Source: Merdibacter massiliensis
GTDB lineage: Bacteria; Bacillota_I; Bacilli_A; Erysipelotrichales; Erysipelotrichaceae
NCBI RefSeq assembly: GCF_900155395.1
Contig: NZ_LT699728.1
Coordinates: 62,001 to 126,000 of the forward strand
Length of the DNA stretch: 64,000 nt
Reading direction: 5' to 3'
Position 1 is the first letter of the stretch. Every line of letters begins with the position of its first letter. Below, in pieces: positions 42,470-51,922 of this stretch. The translations under genes and the position numbers were made by a program. The notes below the pieces were generated by a model. The model worked only from the letters and a program-made list of their open reading frames with translations, was not told the origin of the DNA and did no database searches.

Positions 42470-45232
42470 TCATAGAAATTCCTTGTATCGGCAAATATAG
42501 AGTTTTTTCAAAACCGTTGTCAGCACCATATACAACAAGATACATGGAAGCAAATAAGCAAAGTAAGCTGCAGGCAAAGCGATAAAACCCAAGGCTGCGC
42601 CAAAGGCAGTAAACGGAATGATCGTTAATAGTACGATACCGCTTAATGTCAAGAAGGTGACAGGAGTCGAAGCATAGCTTTGAATGAACGGCAATTTGGA
42701 AGTACGGATCATATGGATGACTAATGTCTGGCTCCACATGGATTCTACGAACCATCCTGCCTGGAACAGACCGATATACTTCGCCTGCAACAACAATAAC
42801 TGTGCACCGCTGAAATGCTGTGGAAGATCATGGAAGACAACTCCATTTGAAATAAAGAGCGGACATAAAATAAAATACATGAATAAATAGGTCGTGATAT
42901 CGAATATAGAACTTACCGGACCGATCCATAACATAAATTTTCCTACGCTGGAAGCATCCCATTTACGCGGTTTCTTGATGTATTCTTCATCCACATTATC
43001 CCATGGGATAGCAGTACAGGATAAATCATAAATTAAATTCAAAATGATCAGGTGCACGCTCATCATCGGCAAGAAGGGCAGCAAAGCACTGGCAATGAGG
43101 ACAGAGAACATATTTCCAAAATTCGAAGAAGCTGTCATCTTGATATATTTGATCATATTTGCGTACGTTTTGCGGCCTTCGATGATCCCTTGTTCCAATA
43201 CCCGTAAATCTTTTTGCAGCAAGATCACATCTGCCGATTCTTTGGCAACATCTACTGCCGTATCGACAGAAATGGCAATATCTGCACTTTTCATGGCGGC
43301 CGCATCGTTGATCCCGTCTCCCATAAATCCAACAACATGTCCATTTTTCCGCAATACAGCAACGATCTTAGCCTTCTGCGACGGTGTCAGTTTGGCAAAG
43401 ACATCTGTGATCTCTGCTGCTTTTGCTAACTGGGCATCGCTCATATTTTCCAGATCGGAACCTAACAACATCGTTTGCACTTGTAAACCAACCTGCTTGC
43501 AGATCGTACGCGTTACTTTCTCATTGTCGCCAGTCAAGATCTTGGTATTGACGCCGTGTTCCTGTAAAGCTTTGATTGCAGCAGCAGTGGATTCTTTCGG
43601 CGGATCCAAGAATGCCAGATACCCCAAAAGAACCATCTCGCATTCATCCTTCTTTCCAAAAGTATCTGTTTGTGAAGGATTGCTTTTTTGTGCGATTGCT
43701 AATATCCGAAATCCTTTCTCATTCAAATCCTCTACCGTTTTTAAGATCCGTTTACAGATCTTTTCATTCAATGGCCGCACAATGCCGTCACATTCCACAA
43801 AGGTACAGATCGAAAGCATTTCTTCGACAGCACCTTTGGTCACCATTTGCCTTTTTCCCATCTGATCTTGTACGACGACGCTCAAGCGGCGTCGGTCAAA
43901 ATCAAACGGGATCTCATCGATCTTTGTATATTTCATTGACAGTTCCATAAATTCAAGTACCTGTCCACCGATCTCGTCACATTTCTGAATGATTGCCAGA
44001 TCCATCAAATTCTTATAGCCTGTTTGAAAATAACTATTGAGATACGCATGACGCAATACCCGCAGATCTTCTTCGCCGTTGACATTTAAATGATACTCCA
44101 GCACAACTTTGTCTTGTGTCAGTGTACCGGTCTTATCTGTGCATAAAATATCCATGGCGCCAAAATTTTGAATGGAATTCAAATTTTTGACGATGGTTTT
44201 CTTTTTGCTCATGGATACAACACCTTTTGCTAAACAAGTCGTTACGATCATCGGCAGCATTTCCGGTGTGAGCCCTACGGCAATGGAAATACCGAATAAG
44301 AAAGCATTCAGCCAGTCTCCCTTTGTCACTCCGTTGACGATAAATACCAGGGGAACCATGACCAGCATAAAACGGATCAACACCCAGGAAACGGCATTGA
44401 CCCCTTTGGTAAAACTCGTTTCTGGCGTTTCTTGAGCTATGGAACTTGTCATGGATCCAAATAAGGTATCATTTCCCACACAGATGGTAACAGCAACGGC
44501 ACTGCCTGAGATCACATTGCTGCCCATGAAAGCAATATTGGTATAATCCGTCAAGCTTTTCTTTCGCTCACTGATCATTGCTGTTTTTTCGATCGGCTCA
44601 CTTTCACCTGTCAAGCTGGATTGACTGACAAACAGGTCCTTGGCTTCCACGATCCGCACATCGCCCGGAATCATATCGCCGGCACAAAGATGCACCAGAT
44701 CCCCCACGACCAGCTCTTCCATCAAGATCTCGATCTTCTCTTTATTCTTGCGTGTTACACTGCAGGTAGTTGTGATCATCTTCAATAATTTTTCTGTTGC
44801 ATTTCCGCTTCGGGATTCCTGGACAAAACGAAGCAGACCGGAAATGGCAACCATCGTAACAATGATGATCACCGTTACGCAGTCAAAATCATCCGGTGTG
44901 CTTCCAAAAAGCGAAAAGAACGGAAACAACATATCTGTCATCATGGACACGATGGCCAGACAATACAAAATAATAGTAAAGGGGTTGATAAATGCCTGCC
45001 ATATTTGTTTTCTCAGTGATTTTTTCTGTTCGCGGGTCACGGTATTTGCACCATATGCCTCCCGGTTTGCAACTACTTCTTCATTGCTCAATCCGCGAAA
45101 TGTCGTATGATACTTTTTAAAAACAGATGGGACAGGGTGCATGGCCGCATATGCAATGGCTTCCTTCTGTTTTTGATGGACCATATTTTCTTTTTCTAAA
45201 ACATCTTTCATCTGATCATGGTTCCTGTTCAT
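42470..45232 (-). CDS. mgtA: Magnesium-type P-type ATPase (MgtA/MgtB-like), copy 1
   Basis: 920 residues of the P3B subfamily. The actuator TGES is in LTGESEPIE, the phosphorylation site DKTGTLT is at about residue 363, and the hinge is [14 protein letters not shown]. About ten helices. The family imports Mg2+ at low external Mg. It is preceded by GGAGG 8 bp before the ATG. The hairpin ending at about 45299 lies between it and the upstream regulator gene, so it may have its own promoter or be attenuated. No Mg-sensing M-box leader was recognised. Confidence 0.92.
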   Translation of the reverse strand: MNRNHDQMKDVLEKENMVHQKQKEAIAYAAMHPVPSVFKKYHTTFRGLSNEEVVANREAYGANTVTREQKKSLRKQIWQAFINPFTIILYCLAIVSMMTDMLFPFFSLFGSTPDDFDCVTVIIIVTMVAISGLLRFVQESRSGNATEKLLKMITTTCSVTRKNKEKIEILMEELVVGDLVHLCAGDMIPGDVRIVEAKDLFVSQSSLTGESEPIEKTAMISERKKSLTDYTNIAFMGSNVISGSAVAVTICVGNDTLFGSMTSSIAQETPETSFTKGVNAVSWVLIRFMLVMVPLVFIVNGVTKGDWLNAFLFGISIAVGLTPEMLPMIVTTCLAKGVVSMSKKKTIVKNLNSIQNFGAMDILCTDKTGTLTQDKVVLEYHLNVNGEEDLRVLRHAYLNSYFQTGYKNLMDLAIIQKCDEIGGQVLEFMELSMKYTKIDEIPFDFDRRRLSVVVQDQMGKRQMVTKGAVEEMLSICTFVECDGIVRPLNEKICKRILKTVEDLNEKGFRILAIAQKSNPSQTDTFGKKDECEMVLLGYLAFLDPPKESTAAAIKALQEHGVNTKILTGDNEKVTRTICKQVGLQVQTMLLGSDLENMSDAQLAKAAEITDVFAKLTPSQKAKIVAVLRKNGHVVGFMGDGINDAAAMKSADIAISVDTAVDVAKESADVILLQKDLRVLEQGIIEGRKTYANMIKYIKMTASSNFGNMFSVLIASALLPFLPMMSVHLIILNLIYDLSCTAIPWDNVDEEYIKKPRKWDASSVGKFMLWIGPVSSIFDITTYLFMYFILCPLFISNGVVFHDLPQHFSGAQLLLLQAKYIGLFQAGWFVESMWSQTLVIHMIRTSKLPFIQSYASTPVTFLTLSGIVLLTIIPFTAFGAALGFIALPAAYFAYLLPCILLYMVLTTVLKKLYICRYKEFL

Positions 45233-45298
45233 TTTTCATACCTCCTTTGAAAACATACTTTGCATAGGCAACGTATTGGTTTCCTTTTGCAGTATAAA

Positions 45299-45349
45299 AA
45301 AATCGCAAGAACAATCACATGAAACAATTCTTGCAATTTTCTTGCGATA
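45299..45349 (-). terminator. Hairpin between the regulator and MgtA copy 1
   Basis: TCGCAAGAA and TTCTTGCGA arms followed by a T7 run on the minus strand. It either ends the regulator transcript or acts as an attenuator for the downstream ATPase. Confidence 0.7.
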
Positions 45350-45363
45350 AAATCAGATTTTCT

Positions 45364-45861
45364 TTAAATCTGATCATTAAATTTATAACCAATGCCCCAA
45401 ATCGTCAAAATATAGTTAGGTGCATCCGGATCAAGTTCTATTTTCTTTCGCAGCTTCCGGATAAATGCCATGATATTGCTGTCATCAAATAAATAATCAT
45501 TTTCCCATACCGCTTGATAAATCTGTTCTTTCGTGAATACCTCTCCGCGGTGATACGCCAAGAAATACAAAATATCGAACTCTTTCGGAGTCAATGAGAG
45601 TTCTATTCCATCACGGATCACCTTGCGGTTCTTCCGGTCAATCACAAGGGAGCCGCAATAGATTCGATCTTGTATATCCCGATTTCTTTCCTGGTCTTCT
45701 CTTTCTAACATCAGCGAGTGAATATGTCCATTATCCAGATCATAAAAAGCCTCCAGCAATTCTTTTGCCGATGGCGTATAAGGAGCCTGTGTGCGAAGCT
45801 GTTCACAGAGCCATTCAATCAAAGAGGAATCCAGGGAGACCAATCCGATATGTTGTTTCAT
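45364..45861 (-). CDS. OmpR/PhoB-type winged-helix regulator lacking a receiver domain
   Basis: 165 residues. The last about 100 are a full OmpR-type winged helix: LTPKEFDILYFLAYHRGEVFTKEQI, then IMAFIRKLRKKIELDP and IWGIGYKF. The first about 65 keep only a trace of a receiver start (HIGLVSLDSSLIEWLCEQL) and no phosphorylation Asp or Lys in place, about half the length of a receiver. No histidine kinase is adjacent. It lies between two Mg ATPase genes (17 bp after copy 2), suggesting that it regulates them without phosphorylation. Confidence 0.83.
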   Translation of the reverse strand: MKQHIGLVSLDSSLIEWLCEQLRTQAPYTPSAKELLEAFYDLDNGHIHSLMLEREDQERNRDIQDRIYCGSLVIDRKNRKVIRDGIELSLTPKEFDILYFLAYHRGEVFTKEQIYQAVWENDYLFDDSNIMAFIRKLRKKIELDPDAPNYILTIWGIGYKFNDQI

Positions 45862-45878
45862 AGTTGCATTCCCCTTTC

Positions 45879-48530
45879 TTATAAAAGTTCATGATAGCGT
45901 TTGTTATAGCGTATTTTGGCAAGCGAGACCAAAAATAGATATGCCATCACGACAAACAGCAAAAAGATAAAGTAAACAGGTGGAAGCGATGTCAGTCCTA
46001 AACAGCTGCCAACCGGTGTAAATGTGACTAATGTGAATATGAAAGTACCGAATACAGTCACCAGAATCAAGAAATGTGACGGTCTGCTTTGTACGAAAGG
46101 AAGTTTTGCACTGCGTAAAAGATGCAAGATCAACACCTGGGTCCACATAGATTCCAGAAACCATCCGGTTTGAAAAAGCGCAATGAAGCGAACCTGCATG
46201 ATATCGGAGAGAGAAGCAAAAGGACCTCCGCAAATAGAGGGACATAACATAAAGAACAAATACAAAAAAGTCAGAATATCAAAAAAAGAACTGATGGGGG
46301 CAAAGAAACGCATGAAGCGGCTCAATGTTTTTCCCGACCACTCCAGCGGCTGCAGGCACATCTCTTCATCGACATGATCCCATGGCAGAGAAAGACACAA
46401 TACATCATACAAAAGGTTTAACAGCAAAATCTGTAATGAGGTCATTGGAAGAAATGGCAGACAGGCACCGGCAATCACGATAGAAAAGATATTCCCAAAA
46501 TTGGATGAAGCAGTGATCTTGATATACTTCATTACATTTGCAAATGCTTTTCTTCCTTCTTTGATACCTTCTTCTAATACATTCAGATCTTTTTTCAGCA
46601 AAATCACGTCAGCTGCTTCTTTCACTGCCTCTGCAGCCGTATCGATCGAGATGCCGACATCCGAAGTGACAATGGCTGGCAGATCATTCAATCCATCCCC
46701 TAAAAAGCCTACCGTATGACCATTCTCTTTTAAGATCTGGACAATCTGTGCTTTTTGTTTCGGAGACAATTCCGCGAATATGCTGGTATATTCAATTTTG
46801 ACAGAAAGTTCTTCTTCACTGATGGCTGCCAATTCACTGCCTGTCAAAGTCTTGGTCGTATCCACGCCCAATCTGCGGCAGATCGAAACAGCGACTGCTT
46901 GCTGATCACCTGTGAGTACACGCACGCCTACATGCAGCTTTTGCAATTGTTCCATTGCTTTTGCCGCACTTTGTTTCGGTGCATCAAAAAAAGCCAAATA
47001 GCCTAATAAGGTAAAATGCTGTTCTGTTTCTGCTGTCAGCTGTTGTGTTTTTTCGCTCTTGTAAGCAATGGCCAGCACCTTCATGCCATCTTCCAGCATC
47101 TCGTCCACGATCGCATGCATGCTTTTTCTTTGAGCATCGTCGATCACGTATCGTTTTCCTTTGTATTCTACATGCGTACAACGCGCACAGACAGCATCCA
47201 TGTTGCCTTTGATGATCATCAACGAATCTGCTTCATTCTCCACCAATACATCAACGAATTTACGTTGGTAGTCAAAAGGCAGTTCATCTATTTTTTTATG
47301 CATCTGCAACAGACGCTGAAACCGTGTGCGATGATCTGGTATCGTCTGATAACGCAGGATCGCCTTGTCTAACGGATTGACGACCCCTGTGTGATAATAA
47401 CTGTTGATATAAGCATAATCCAATACTTTTTGACACTCATTGCCAAAGATATCCATATAATATTCCAAAGTGATCTCTTCTCCGGTCAAAGTACCTGTTT
47501 TATCTACGCATAATACATCCATGCTGCCAAATCCCTGCATTGCATTGATATTCTTCACGACCGTCTGTTTATGCTCCATTGCCACGCTGCCTTTGGCCAA
47601 ACAGGCATTGATGACCATTGGAAGAAGTTCCGGTGTAAGGCCAACAGCAACCGATAAAGCAAATAAGAAAGCAGACAGCCAGTTACCATTGCTCAAAGCA
47701 CAGACAATAAAAACGATCGGTATCAAGACCATCATGAAACGAATCAAAACGCGTGCGATGGAGATTGCCCCTTTATCAAATTCATTTTTTTCATTTGTCC
47801 CTTTGGCAGCAAGTCCGCCATACACTGTATCTTCACCAACGGCCAAAACAATGCCTTCTCCATTACCGCCAATGATCGAACATCCCATAAAAGCGATATT
47901 GGTATACTGCGCAAAATCCTGCAAGTGCTCCTTTGACAAGATATCGGTCTTTTTTTCCAAGATCATGCTTTCTCCTGTTATGAGCGCTTGTGAGAGAAAA
48001 AGATCATTTGCTGCTATAATACGAATATCTGCCGGCACACGATCCCCGGCAAGCAGACGCACCTGGTCGCCAACGACCAGATCCTGCACTGCCACCTGTT
48101 TCCATTCTCCGTTTCTGCGTACAAGTACAGCAGCACTTACCATCTGATCCAAAAAATCAGCAATGCGTTTGGACCGTAATTCTTGTATGAAACGAATGAT
48201 GCCGCTGATAAGGAGCATGCATAAGATGATCAGAAAAGTGGTCGGATTGCGCGTATAATGCGAAGCCAATACGATGTTCATCATAAAATCAATGATTGCC
48301 AGCACGAATAAAATGATCGTAAATGGATTCACAAAAGCTCTTCGCAAGCGATAAAGAACTGTATCCGATGTCTTATTTGTCACGCTGTTCTTTCCAAAAT
48401 GCAAGCGGCTTTCTTCTACTTCCTCATCCGTATACCCGGATGAAGACAGATGAAAATCACGGTACAAAGCATGTATATCCAGATAGGCATAATCCAATAC
48501 ACGCCGATGCGCAAGTGTATGTTTTTTCAT
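45879..48530 (-). CDS. Magnesium-type P-type ATPase (MgtA/MgtB-like), copy 2
   Basis: 883 residues, same architecture as copy 1: LITGES, DKTGTLT at about residue 341, FLGDGLNDLPAIVTSD. The GDGLNDLPA hinge differs from the GDGINDAAA of copy 1, as do several membrane parts, so ion preference or affinity may differ. It is the first gene of ATPase-regulator-ATPase, all on the minus strand. GGAGGAAAAATA precedes the ATG, and TATGAT about 40 bp upstream is a plausible -10. Confidence 0.9.
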   Translation of the reverse strand: MKKHTLAHRRVLDYAYLDIHALYRDFHLSSSGYTDEEVEESRLHFGKNSVTNKTSDTVLYRLRRAFVNPFTIILFVLAIIDFMMNIVLASHYTRNPTTFLIILCMLLISGIIRFIQELRSKRIADFLDQMVSAAVLVRRNGEWKQVAVQDLVVGDQVRLLAGDRVPADIRIIAANDLFLSQALITGESMILEKKTDILSKEHLQDFAQYTNIAFMGCSIIGGNGEGIVLAVGEDTVYGGLAAKGTNEKNEFDKGAISIARVLIRFMMVLIPIVFIVCALSNGNWLSAFLFALSVAVGLTPELLPMVINACLAKGSVAMEHKQTVVKNINAMQGFGSMDVLCVDKTGTLTGEEITLEYYMDIFGNECQKVLDYAYINSYYHTGVVNPLDKAILRYQTIPDHRTRFQRLLQMHKKIDELPFDYQRKFVDVLVENEADSLMIIKGNMDAVCARCTHVEYKGKRYVIDDAQRKSMHAIVDEMLEDGMKVLAIAYKSEKTQQLTAETEQHFTLLGYLAFFDAPKQSAAKAMEQLQKLHVGVRVLTGDQQAVAVSICRRLGVDTTKTLTGSELAAISEEELSVKIEYTSIFAELSPKQKAQIVQILKENGHTVGFLGDGLNDLPAIVTSDVGISIDTAAEAVKEAADVILLKKDLNVLEEGIKEGRKAFANVMKYIKITASSNFGNIFSIVIAGACLPFLPMTSLQILLLNLLYDVLCLSLPWDHVDEEMCLQPLEWSGKTLSRFMRFFAPISSFFDILTFLYLFFMLCPSICGGPFASLSDIMQVRFIALFQTGWFLESMWTQVLILHLLRSAKLPFVQSRPSHFLILVTVFGTFIFTLVTFTPVGSCLGLTSLPPVYFIFLLFVVMAYLFLVSLAKIRYNKRYHELL

Positions 48531-48659
48531 TATTTTTCCTCCATGAAGCCAATTTCATCATAACATACAAAAGCAAATGGAAACCTTGCTTTTTTCTTGT
48601 TTTTCCCCATTTTGCATCGCAATGCATGCAAACTCTTATCCGCACAGAAATCAAAAACA

Positions 48660-48701
48660 AGAAAAACCTCTTTGCCTGCATACGAACAAAGAGGTTTTTA
48701 T
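48660..48701. terminator. Terminator upstream of MgtA copy 2
   Basis: AAAAACCTCTTTG and CAAAGAGGTTTTT form the hairpin, after the IS3 OrfA-like gene. Nothing else is seen in 48531-48749. Confidence 0.8.
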
Positions 48702-48749
48702 CTTCTTTTTCATTTTCAATCAAGAGATCTGATGTAATCTGCTAACATC

Positions 48750-49124
48750 TTAATTAGAAACTTTATGAAAAGTGTGTGCCGGACGACCACGTTTTTTTTC
48801 AACTACATGATAATCATTCTGTATATAACTTTTTATCCAATTCGTCAATGCTGTCTTACTGGATAAACCGTATTTGATTGCCGTTTCTCCAATGCTTTTG
48901 TTTTGCTCTAATACTTCTAAAATAGCCTTTTCCTTTTCTTCTTTGCTGTAACGGCGGCAATAGCCTTCATGTAAAATATCATAACCATGCTGATCAATCA
49001 AACGCAATAAATATTTGATACTTTCTTTGCGCAATGAATACTCATTTGCCAATGCATTGATCGTTGCTCCGGCCTTTCTTTTTTTGTAGATATTGATTTT
49101 CTGCTCTTTTGTTAATTTTCTCAT
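48750..49124 (-). CDS. IS3-family OrfA-like helix-turn-helix protein, orphan
   Basis: About 124 residues with two helix-turn-helix units (KLTKEQKINIYKKRKAGATINALANEY; AILEVLEQNKSIGETAIKYG) and an AT-hook-like KKRGRPA: the OrfA arrangement of IS150-type IS3 elements. There is no OrfB (DDE) gene after it, no terminal repeats were seen, and a terminator closes it. It is therefore an IS remnant or a domesticated DNA-binding protein. The ATG at 49124 follows AAGGATC. Confidence 0.75.
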   Translation of the reverse strand: MRKLTKEQKINIYKKRKAGATINALANEYSLRKESIKYLLRLIDQHGYDILHEGYCRRYSKEEKEKAILEVLEQNKSIGETAIKYGLSSKTALTNWIKSYIQNDYHVVEKKRGRPAHTFHKVSN

Positions 49125-49188
49125 CAATATGTGATCCTTTTTCGAAAAGGCAGCCAGATGGATCCGACTGCTCTTTTTTTATTGACAA

Positions 49189-51587
49189 TTAATTACTCAT
49201 TTTTCTTTTGAGCAGAAAAGCAACAGTCAATAAGGAGGATGCACCCAACAGAATCATCCATGATACTACATTATCGGATGTACTTGTATCTGGAGCTGCA
49301 TCTGTAGTTTCCGTTGATGTGGTTGGTTTTTGTATATCTGTCGGTTTCTGAGGGTCACTTGGTTGTGCTGGTTCTTGTTTTTCATTGTTTGCGTAAGCCA
49401 ATACAAATGGTGAGAAACTAGAAGTTTCAAATACGAAGTATTGATTTCCATTGATCGTTTCCAATGTAGGGATGATCGTAATGAGTTCATCGATATTTCC
49501 CTCAACATCGCCAGTATTATAATCTCTGTCTACACCGCTGAAATGGTAAATATAGACATCGTTTCCTTCAACGTAATCTTCAGGTACTGGCCAGTATACG
49601 GTCGTTGTTTCTCCTTCACCCATTGTCAGATACGCATCACCATTATTGGTATCTACCAGATCCATATATTTTTGTTCAAATGTAAGATTGTCACCTTCCG
49701 GTAATGTAACCTTATCATTATTCATCAAATAGTCTACCAATACATCCTCATCCAGCAATTCATCTACCATGAGTCTGACACCGGAAATATCGGCAACCTG
49801 TACATTGTTATCATTCACGAAGTAAGTCGGATTTTCAACAGATACACCGGCAAAATCGCCAGAAGCGATTTTGCTTTCATCATTTACGATTGGTGCATGC
49901 ACTTCATCAATATTTGCACGTACGGTCAATGTTGCACTTGTACTTTGTTCTACCGGATATGTATATGTTTTTCCATTGACCGTGATCTCTGCCGTAATAT
50001 AGCCAACATCCAATGCGCCGCTGTAAATCGACATTTCATATTGTTTATACTGCTCATTTACAGATGCATTAAAATCATCTGAAACAATTGCATTTCCTTG
50101 TTCATCTTCCAGCAGCATACGAACCGGATCTTGGCCCTCTAATGCCGGAACCAGCTTATAAACATAACCAACTTTATCATTGCTGTGGTCTGGCACACCA
50201 TACAATTCCAGATTCCATGCACGTGTCGTTCCTTTGCCATCATCATATTTAAACGTTACCAGATTGGACAGATCTTGAATGGATCCTAATTTTTCTTGTA
50301 ACTCTTCCGGCAATGTCAAATGGAAACCTGGTGTTGGGAATCCTTCACTTTCCGTTGTGCTGCCATCTACACCAGAAATGACTCCATCATATCCATTACC
50401 GCCTGTATAAATCGTAATATCAGCAGGTTCCACACTGATCGGCTGTACTTGTTCTAGTTCAATCGTATTATAAAAAGAAAATGAATAGTATTGATAACTA
50501 TTACCTGTTGCAGGACCGTCAAGACCAAAACCAGACCATAATTCGATCGTATCCCCGTCTTTGAAGCCATCCTCTGTCAGATTTTCAAAATAAGCATCTG
50601 TCTCTTCATACAGATCGGTACCAGGCAAATAATCTCCTACCGCATGTGCTCTAGAGAATGTAGTACCTTTGACTGGATCCAATGCATCTACATTTTCTTT
50701 TCCGTAAACAATACTGAACAATTCAGAATAAAATCCATTATAACTTGCTGTAGATAATGCTGTTTCCGGCCATTTGATCTGCACATCTAATTTGTTGCCT
50801 TTTGGTGTAACATAAACATACTGATTGATCCATGGATATTCTTCAATGTATTTGAGAAGATCATCTTCTGTCATAGTCCAAATGCCATTGTCTGTCCAAT
50901 GTTTTTCATTTAACCAATCCGGATGTTCTGCAAAAAGAACAGTTAGTGATTCATAATTTGCATTATGAAGATTATTAAAGTAATTGAGCATATAATCCGT
51001 AATTGCAGTGTCTCCTGTATACCCTTTCTCTGCCAAATAATCATAAATCTGGCACATCATTTCAAAGGTAACGTTTCCACAGCTGCTGACGCCAAATACA
51101 TCTTTATAAAAATAATATGGAATCATGGATCCGCTTAACATGATCGGCATATATTGTCCATCGTAAGTCAGCAACGGCAACAAGCTGCCTTCTTCCAAGC
51201 TGCCAAATTGACTTGTATCTTCTGGAGCCAATACAAAACTATTTTCTTTGTAACGATATTCATTTCCCGATTCATTCTTTATTCGAATCACATATTTTGC
51301 TGAAATTCCTGGCAACGTTGGTGTAGCATTAGCTAATGTATCTAGTACACCATGCGCTAAATCAATTACTACATCTTCTCCAGCTCCATCAAGAATAGTG
51401 TACTGTAAAATGATTGTATCATCTTCTTCAAATGATTTAAAAGTTACGCTGTCCGATTGACGTTTTGAGTAATCAACGAAGGTTGTCTCTTCGACTCCAC
51501 GGTTTCGTTTGCTTCAATAGACGAGATTGGCAGTATGCTCAAAAGTGTGAGCAATGCTACACTGCATACCAGTATTCGCTTTTTCAT
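49189..51587 (-). pseudogene. Large secreted surface protein, frameshifted after the signal peptide
   Basis: The long body frame (49189 to about 51500) has no proper start: its first in-frame start is a TTG at 51315, but coding sequence continues upstream for about 60 more codons. A signal peptide (MKKRILVCSVALLTLLSILPI...SSIEA) with AAGGAGG begins at 51587 in another frame. The two frames join between about 51490 and 51510, consistent with loss of one G (GAGTCG for GAGGTCG would give VEVEETTF). The ectodomain is beta-rich, with a Pro/Thr spacer and a C-terminal helix plus KRK, but no LPxTG. Either a pseudogene, a phase-off variant or a sequencing error. Confidence 0.8.
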
Positions 51588-51922
51588 AGCAATCCTCCTT
51601 AAAAACCTCTGGAATTGCATGACAAAAAAAACTACCCATTATGAAAAGAATCCAATATGAATGATCATTTTTTCATTTCTCAAAGGAATGTTCATTGATT
51701 TGGATTAGCCATCAACTAAAGTAATCATTTAGCATGCTATCCATTGTATTGGTATAGTTATTATATACATCTATTGGAAAATATTGTCAACGAATACACC
51801 CCTCCCAAAAAGAACACATTTTGTTAAAAAAACGCGATATTTATCAGCATATTGAACATTTTAAAAAAAAGAGGACACCCTCTTTCGGCAAACGAAAAGG
51901 GTTTCTCTTTCTTATAGAAAAA
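51588..51922 (-). promoter_or_regulatory. Intergenic region: promoter, long leader and ppk terminator
   Basis: For the surface gene, TTGACA (51785-51790), 17-bp spacer, TATATA (51762-51767), leaving a leader of about 170 nt. The leader contains AATGAACATT and AATGATCATT, near-palindromic repeats. At the other end (51866-51912) the ppk terminator forms: ACCCTTTTCG / CGAAAGAGGGT followed by CTCTTTTTTTT. No other gene seen. Confidence 0.65.

Noticed and set aside
45233-45363. Mg-sensing M-box leader before MgtA copy 1
   Set aside because: Only a simple hairpin is present; the conserved core and length of an M-box are missing.
47470-48147. A 225-codon open frame opposite MgtA copy 2
   Set aside because: It is antisense to a well-conserved P-ATPase, has no ribosome site and low-complexity Ser/Thr/Ile content typical of reverse-frame shadows.
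51485-51515. Programmed frameshift in the surface-protein gene
   Set aside because: No slippery heptamer or obvious downstream stimulator was seen; a simple base loss explains it better.
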